From Candidatus Borrarchaeota archaeon (lineage in GTDB: Archaea > Asgardarchaeota > Sifarchaeia > Borrarchaeales > Borrarchaeaceae), in assembly GCA_016840645.1 (NCBI GenBank), contig JAEORY010000115.1:1-9653 (forward strand): DNA of 9,653 nt, written 5' to 3'. The notes beneath the pieces are model-generated. The model was not told the DNA's origin. It was given only the letters and a program-made list of their open reading frames with translations, and made no database searches. Position numbers and translations under genes: made by a program. This document shows, one piece after another, positions 6,024 through 9,653 of the stretch (its first letter is position 1; every line of letters starts with the position of its first letter).

Positions 6024-6530
6024 ATGATAATCCAACTTCCAAACATAAAGAAGATGATCTATGAGGCGTATCCAGCTCTTAATGGTATAGTCAAGGCTCA
6101 TGTAGAAGGCTTAGAAAATGTGGTAACTCTTTATACTAATACAGTAGAAGATTTCATTCGACGTCACTGTGAACAAATCTACTTGCATCTTGAACCTGAG
6201 CCCGACAATGAACATCAGAAAATAGTCAAACAAAGGATTCTTGAGATATGTAAAGAAATTAAATCGAGAGAAACTCTGGAAGAACCACCAGTAGATATTT
6301 TAACAGAAGATGAGGTAACTACGCTTCTGGAGAACTTTGAGAAAGAAACCTTTCACAAATACAAAAATGGTGAGAAAATCACAATTGACGATTATGTACA
6401 GTTCGCCCGTAAATACGGATACTCAATAGGAAAAGTGTTGATAGCATCGGCTTGGCTTGATGAGCATCTCACTAACAAAGCGATAGACGCAAAAAAGAAG
6501 CCTATGAAGAGGCTACACTTGCTTAGTTGA
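6024..6530 (+). CDS. Hypothetical protein, 168 residues
   Basis: Not recognised. Soluble, mostly helical by composition. An N-terminal part (MIIQLPNIKKMIYEAYPALN, then a long helix through residues 20-52) is followed by an acidic, proline-containing linker around residues 57-62 (EPEPDN) and 88-96 (EEPPVDILT), and a C-terminal half with GEKITIDDYVQFARKYGYS (116-134), which looks like a helical tail closed by basic residues (DAKKKPMKRLH). No metal-binding or nucleotide-binding motif. ATG 6024 is chosen because two ATGs just upstream (6010, 6013) are out of frame; a TATA box lies at the right distance. No Shine-Dalgarno of note (AAAG only). Confidence 0.7.
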   Translation: MIIQLPNIKKMIYEAYPALNGIVKAHVEGLENVVTLYTNTVEDFIRRHCEQIYLHLEPEPDNEHQKIVKQRILEICKEIKSRETLEEPPVDILTEDEVTTLLENFEKETFHKYKNGEKITIDDYVQFARKYGYSIGKVLIASAWLDEHLTNKAIDAKKKPMKRLHLLS

Positions 6531-6687
6531 CTGAATATAATCCCGACTTTTGAAAACATATCTCCTCGCTGCTTTTAAAGCAAAAAAAGCAAGTTATCTT
6601 TTGGTGTATGTTCGTTTTCAAGAACGTAATAAACTTGAACACTATTCTCAAAAGTCTGTAAAATCGCTTATAATTCTATTTTAAAGG

Positions 6688-6942
6688 CTATCCTTCATTT
6701 TCCTCAAGTATTTGCTGTAAGTCATCCAAGATGAAATATCCGTCTTCAAATGATTTGACTGCAATTTCAAGGATTTCAGTTTTTGCAATAATCTCATCGT
6801 TAAGATCTTGTTTATCTTCTACACCATTCCAAAAAACAGAGAAAAAATCCTTAATAGTTGAAAGAGAGGCGTTTCCTTTGATAAATTCTCTTAATCCTGT
6901 GCAAAGGTCCGAGAATTTAATTGATTGATGTAGTTCTTGCAT
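6688..6942 (-). CDS. Small acidic hypothetical protein
   Basis: 84 residues from ATG 6942, which has AAGAGGA seven bases upstream; the frame is open to 7017, but that extension (basic, cysteine-containing) lacks a ribosome binding site. The protein is acidic and helical: KFSDLCTGLREFIKGNASL, DFFSVFWNGVEDKQDLNDEI, and an acidic end (DDLQQILEENEG). No known domain was recognised. The pattern of regularly spaced hydrophobic residues suggests a helical bundle or partner-binding protein. It is convergent with the 168-residue gene. Confidence 0.6.
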   Translation of the reverse strand: MQELHQSIKFSDLCTGLREFIKGNASLSTIKDFFSVFWNGVEDKQDLNDEIIAKTEILEIAVKSFEDGYFILDDLQQILEENEG

Positions 6943-7017
6943 GTTCTTTCCTCTTATGAATACCCTCAAAAATGGGCAATAAAGATTTCGGTGTCGAATA
7001 AGAGTGATATTTGACAT

Positions 7018-7200
7018 TCTGATACTTTATGACCTTATAGAAGCCAATAGCTGAGAACTAGTTTTGTAAACTTCAATTAATGACATATACACAGACTAAA
7101 TGCATTATAATCAAACAAAAGCGCCCTTAAGGACTGGATTTCCTTATCAACGCCGTTTTCTGTTTTTTGTGGAAGATTTTACAACAACAGAGCAAGAAAG
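7018..7200. other. Intergenic sequence, no feature recognised
   Basis: No ORF and no repeat beyond CCTTAAGG at about 7125. It may belong to the left part of the eroded insertion element. Confidence 0.3.
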
Positions 7201-7224
7201 CATCACAGCTTCAGCGTGGTGATG
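7201..7224 (+). repeat. Hairpin resembling an IS605-family end
   Basis: CATCAC 7201-7206 pairs with GTGATG 7219-7224 around AGCTTCAGCGTG. The context AAGC, hairpin, then GCGGTAGTGAGGGTTCAC resembles the right-end hairpins of IS200/IS605 elements (AAGC, stem, GCTTCAGC loop, GGTAGTTCAC). CATCAC recurs at 7250-7255. Confidence 0.35.
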
Positions 7225-7277
7225 AATTGCGGTAGTGAGGGTTCACTTTCATCACGTGCATCGAGGGGTCTCCCTAA

Positions 7278-7547
7278 AATTATATAGGTGGAATGAGGAA
7301 GGTATCAACAACAATTGGAGGGATCATACGCACACTTGTAGATAAGGTGCCTACTCCGATTGTATCAACATCGTTAGCAATACCTACTAAGCGTAGGGAT
7401 TTTAAGCCTGTGGAGATGAGACCTCCGTAACCCGTCAAGGGGATCGAGTCTGTCGTAGAAGCAGGAAGCCTCAAGGCTTTCGCACGAGGTAGCTCACCTG
7501 AAGTAATAAAAAACACAGATGTAGATGGTATTATAAGAAAAAGATAG
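7278..7547 (+). pseudogene. Probable TnpB C-terminal relic with IS605-type right end
   Basis: A single reading frame interrupted by one TAA (7428) encodes, in its middle, STSLAIPTKRRDFKPVEMRP, then after the stop PVKGIESVVEAGSLKAF and ARGSSP. Low-complexity tails with KPVE...P and VVEAGSP..F are characteristic of archaeal IS605/IS1341 TnpB C-termini. The DNA supports this: GAAGCAGGAAGCC...GGCTTTCGCACGAGGTAGCTCACC (7459-7498) has the layout of an IS605 right end, which is also the scaffold of the TnpB guide RNA, with the 6-bp hairpin AAGCCT 7466-7471/AGGCTT 7474-7479 and an alternative CCTC/GAGG stem (7469-7472/7486-7489). The catalytic RuvC and zinc-finger parts of TnpB are absent, so the element is dead. 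A minus-strand reading of the same bases is not believed. Confidence 0.45.
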
Positions 7548-7563
7548 ATGTTAAGGCACTAGG

Positions 7564-7713
7564 GATGGAATGAGCATGCTAGACTTCATCTGACATGTTA
7601 TGTTCACCTAATAGTGAATATTATTCCTGTTTTTTATGAAAAGGCTTACGATATTCCAATATTTCTTGTGGTCTTTATATAGTCATTTGAGCAGAGGCAT
7701 TGCTCATTCCATC
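7564..7713. mobile_element. 150-bp MITE-like unit with 13-bp inverted ends
   Basis: GATGGAATGAGCA (7564-7576) and TGCTCATTCCATC (7701-7713) are perfect inverted repeats, extendable by three more pairs with a one-base gap. The interior has no ORF but contains a strong TATA-like TCTTTATATAG (7673-7683). No obvious target-site duplication flanks it (CTAG left, AAGAG right), so it could also be a long-range RNA stem. Confidence 0.45.
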
Positions 7714-7762
7714 AAGAGACGATTCAAGATGAGAAAAGGGGATACAACTAGGGGATTATATC

Positions 7763-7775
7763 AAAAAATCGAAAA
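7763..7775 (-). terminator. T runs for the deacetylase transcript
   Basis: On the minus strand the sequence has T4 then T6 (complement of 7763-7775), about 115 nt past the stop codon of the deacetylase gene, a normal archaeal terminator form. Confidence 0.4.
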
Positions 7776-7790
7776 TTGAATCGCCTCCTA

Positions 7791-7843
7791 TACCCCCAAT
7801 CACTCATTTTCCCCCTCTCCCCCTCCCCTTTCCCCTTTCTCTT
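7791..7843 (-). other. G-rich 3' flank of deacetylase gene, possible quadruplex
   Basis: The plus strand is almost pure pyrimidine from 7806 to 7843. On the minus (mRNA) strand four G runs of 4, 4, 5 and 5 bases lie within 7811-7835, separated by 1-3 bases, with a fifth run at 7792-7796. It sits between the stop codon at 7890 and the T runs at 7763-7775, so it would be in the 3' untranslated region. Confidence 0.6.
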
Positions 7844-7889
7844 GTATTCCAACTCAATGAAGAATTCTTCGTTGATATTTTAGTTTTCT

Positions 7890-8966
7890 CTAGAACCCCT
7901 TCCAATATTTTGAAAGTATGCCTCTTAGCAAGTTTACCCGCTTTAAAGCTTCCTTGTCTGTATTAATTTCCTCAAGAGGGAACTCGTCTGAAAATTCAAT
8001 TTTATGATCAAGAAGCGTCTGGATGACAATTTCGACAAACTTTGGGAGTCCAAGCAAATTATAGCCGCCTTCTAACACAAAAACAAGTTTTCCTTCACAC
8101 ACTTCCTCAGCCAAATTTTTTAGTTGGTGAGTAATGGTTGCATAAAGACTTGAAGAAAGTCTAAGATTCCCAACAGGATCTGCATAGTGGGTGTCAAATC
8201 CCATAGCTACAATAATAAGTTCTGGATTGAATTCTTTAGCTAAATGGGGCACAATTTTTTGAAAAGATTTTAAGTAGGTACGGTTCAACGTAAGAAATGG
8301 CAAAGGAATGTTCACATTGTAGCCCTCACCTTCTCCAAAACCGATTTCAAAAATTCCTCCCTTTTCGTTTTCATTGAAATACTCATGTATCGAGATGTAC
8401 ATTACAGAAGGGTCAGAATAGAAGAATTCAGTGATTCCATCTCCATGGTGGGAATCTAGGTCAATAATTAGCGTTCGATCGAGTTTCTTTTTCCTTTTCA
8501 AATTTAGTACAGCCGAAGCGCAATTATTAAAAATGCAGAGCCCTTCAGTTTTTGAGTAGCCTGCATGATGTCCAGGAGGACGAATCAAGGCAAATGATTG
8601 TGTTACGTTCCCTTTAAGCACTTCTTCACAGGCGAGAATGGTGCCACCAACGGCCAGTTTTGCAACATCAAAAGCATCCCGTGAGGCATAAGAATGTGAG
8701 CCTATTTCGCCTCCCCCAATCTTAGACAGCGATTTCACGGAATCCACAAGATAAGGCGCATGAATTTTATACAAATCCTTCTCTTTGATAGGTTTAGCTA
8801 AGATGGGTTCGATACCAGGTAGATCAAAGATTTCTTTTTGTTGAAGATAAGTATATACCGCTGCTAGGCGTTCAGGCGTTTCAAAGGACTCAAAATGAGG
8901 GCGAGGAAAATTAGTATCATGTTTCAAGAAGTCAGGATGGTGAATTATGCCAATCAATTCATGCAC
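7890..8966 (-). CDS. Histone deacetylase family (HDAC/AcuC/APAH) zinc hydrolase
   Basis: 358 residues, a full-length arginase-like deacetylase domain. Visible active-site elements: LIRPPGHHAGY (128-137) with the H133-H134 dyad; IIDLDSHHGDGITEFFY (167-183) supplying zinc ligands D171 and H173 and charge-relay D169; AMGFDTHYADPVGNLRL (254-270) with the third zinc ligand D258; and VLEGGYN (297-303) with the transition-state tyrosine Y302. All are intact, so it should be active. The family deacetylates acetyl-lysine, polyamines or other small amides; the substrate cannot be told from sequence. The GFD-x-H-x-x-DP-x-G form is the class II-like bacterial/archaeal type. GTG 8966 is the start, with TGAGG directly before it. 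Candidate TATA boxes lie at 8981-8988 and at 9005-9012, the latter shared with the divergent RNase P RNA gene. Confidence 0.95.
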   Translation of the reverse strand: MHELIGIIHHPDFLKHDTNFPRPHFESFETPERLAAVYTYLQQKEIFDLPGIEPILAKPIKEKDLYKIHAPYLVDSVKSLSKIGGGEIGSHSYASRDAFDVAKLAVGGTILACEEVLKGNVTQSFALIRPPGHHAGYSKTEGLCIFNNCASAVLNLKRKKKLDRTLIIDLDSHHGDGITEFFYSDPSVMYISIHEYFNENEKGGIFEIGFGEGEGYNVNIPLPFLTLNRTYLKSFQKIVPHLAKEFNPELIIVAMGFDTHYADPVGNLRLSSSLYATITHQLKNLAEEVCEGKLVFVLEGGYNLLGLPKFVEIVIQTLLDHKIEFSDEFPLEEINTDKEALKRVNLLRGILSKYWKGF

Positions 8967-9004
8967 CTCAGAAAAGATCTCATATAATGTAATTAGAGCA
9001 TAAC

Positions 9005-9012
9005 CTTATAAT
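9005..9012 (+). promoter_or_regulatory. TATA box of the RNase P RNA gene, in the divergent spacer
   Basis: CTTATAATC is centred about 25 bp upstream of the RNase P RNA 5' end (9032). Read on the other strand (TTATAAGG) it could also serve the deacetylase gene, with a start near 8982. Confidence 0.5.
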
Positions 9013-9031
9013 CAGTATCGACAACAAATAT

Positions 9032-9430
9032 GGGAGGCAGTGAGTCGAAGGGCGGCTGACGGGCGAATTCGTCTGAGGAAATTCCACTCACCGTACAGGT
9101 ACTCTGGCACCAAAAGGTGCCTGTCGAGAGGCAGGGCTCTGGAGCAGAAACGACACGTCCACTTGCCAGATGACGAGGATGCGGCTGAAGAACACACGGG
9201 AGAGTTTGTGTTCTGAGAAGACTTCGGTAACGAAGGTCGAGTTAACCCGCTGAGAAGACAAGTGGGATCGATGAAACGGCCATCCCAGAGGGTGCAAGTC
9301 TAAATAGGCTACCCATGAATTGCCTGTAGGAGGTAGCGGGTAAGACGCATAGTTGAATGCCGCAAGAGATGTGTAGTACTAACTGCACCTTTCTAACAGA
9401 AAGTGGATTACTCTCGACACACTGCCATCT
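9032..9430 (+). ncRNA. rnpB: RNase P RNA, archaeal type A
   Basis: Catalytic RNA of RNase P, which removes tRNA 5' leaders; in archaea it works with several Rpp proteins. Sequence and structure both support it. P1: GGCAGTG 9036-9042 with CACTGCC 9420-9426. P2: GTCGA 9044-9048 with TCGAC 9414-9418, separated by an A-A pair. CR-I: GAGGAAATTCCAC 9075-9087. CR-V: ACAGAAAGTGGATTA 9396-9410. These form P4: AAT 9080-9082 with ATT 9407-9409 and CCAC 9084-9087 with GTGG 9403-9406, leaving T9083 bulged exactly like the universal U69 bulge. Also GATGAAACGGCC near 9270, AGAGGGTGCAAGTCTAAATAGG from 9289 and GGAGGTAGCGGGTAAGAC from 9329, matching the CR-IV region. At about 399 nt it is longer than many archaeal versions. 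Ends are set from P1 and may be off by a few bases. Confidence 0.96.
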
Positions 9431-9492
9431 CATTTATAACGTCGTAGGAAAAGAAATTATTTCATTCCTTGTTTACATCGCAAAGAAACTCG

Positions 9493-9506
9493 ATATATTA
9501 TTTAAA
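9493..9506 (+). promoter_or_regulatory. TATA element upstream of the last gene
   Basis: ATATATTATTTAAA, followed 45-55 nt later by the AGGAGGGGG ribosome binding site. Predicts a start near 9525. Confidence 0.45.
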
Positions 9507-9571
9507 GTCTTTTCAGAAGATATTTGACATAAATTCTGCAAAATTCTTGAATAGGAGGGGGATTTAGCAAC

Positions 9572-9653
9572 TTGGACGACGTTTTCAAAAAAATTAGAAG
9601 AACAAAAGTTATGACAATGTGTGAACTACTCCGCCCTTTCGGACGGAGCTTCT
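9572..9653 (+). CDS. 5' end of an unidentified gene, TTG start, cut by the window
   Basis: TTG at 9572 follows the strongest Shine-Dalgarno in the window, AGGAGGGGG (9553-9561), at ten bases; an in-frame TGA at 9548 closes the frame upstream and no stop occurs before the window ends. The 27 visible codons read LDDVFKKIRRTKVMTMCELL, then RPFGRSF. TKVMT..ELL..FG.S resembles the first helices of a winged helix-turn-helix domain in which the next helix reads DNA, so a transcriptional regulator is possible. That is a guess from 27 residues. Confidence 0.6.
   Translation, partial: MDDVFKKIRRTKVMTMCELLRPFGRSF

Noticed and set aside
6550..6600. TGCTTTTAAAGCA palindrome as a terminator for the 168-residue gene
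   Set aside because: It is followed by an A run, not a T run, on the plus strand; at most a weak element on the other strand, where no gene ends.
7280..7516. 78-codon open frame on the minus strand
   Set aside because: It is the complement of the TnpB-like tail, begins in the right-end hairpin, and has neither family resemblance nor a ribosome binding site.
9012..9433. Three minus-strand open frames across the RNase P RNA
   Set aside because: They are shadows of a structured RNA; helices P1, P2 and P4 and the conserved regions explain the sequence.

Overview
The window is archaeal. Its left end is the 3' half of an archaeal 23S rRNA gene with no 5S or tRNA behind it, its right end carries an archaeal-type RNase P RNA, protein genes have TATA boxes about 25 bp upstream of inferred starts, and four apparent bulge-helix-bulge (BHB) introns interrupt the rRNA. 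The lineage cannot be fixed from this stretch. Protein genes are A+T-rich and many look like accessory genes.

Layout. 1-1660: 23S rRNA domains IV-VI, interrupted in domain V by four candidate introns of 26, 114, 32 and 115 nt. Removing each restores the conserved 23S sequence and length, and each lies in a BHB fold with a 4-bp central helix and two 3-nt bulges. The 114-nt intron separates the equivalents of E. coli A2450 and A2451; the 115-nt one lies two bases before A2602. A GC hairpin plus T8 follows the gene. 1661-2212 is A+T-rich spacer. 2213-3165, minus strand: a two-gene toxin-antitoxin-like operon (PBECR-like small nuclease, then a DUF2283 protein with an extra C-terminal domain). 3530-4592, plus strand: a decayed tandem array of MntA/HepT modules (hepT fragment, orphan mntA, 12-codon hepT stub, intact mntA-hepT pair). 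4700-5191: small multi-pass membrane protein. 5397-6942: three small genes of unknown function. 7200-7713: mobile-element debris, namely a probable IS605-family TnpB C-terminal/right-end relic and a 150-bp unit with 13-bp inverted ends. 7890-8966, minus: intact histone-deacetylase-family hydrolase whose 3' flank is strikingly G-rich on the mRNA strand. 9032-9430: RNase P RNA, divergent from the deacetylase. 9572-9653: start of a further gene with a strong Shine-Dalgarno, cut by the window.

How the parts relate. The four BHB folds would all be cut by the tRNA-splicing endonuclease, so active-centre formation in the large subunit would depend on the same enzyme as tRNA maturation. The middle of the window is an accessory island in which toxin-antitoxin modules and transposon remains have been duplicated and eroded. 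The RNase P RNA and the deacetylase are probably resident chromosomal genes. The strongest candidate for something undescribed is the cluster of four introns, two of them micro-introns, around the peptidyl transferase centre.
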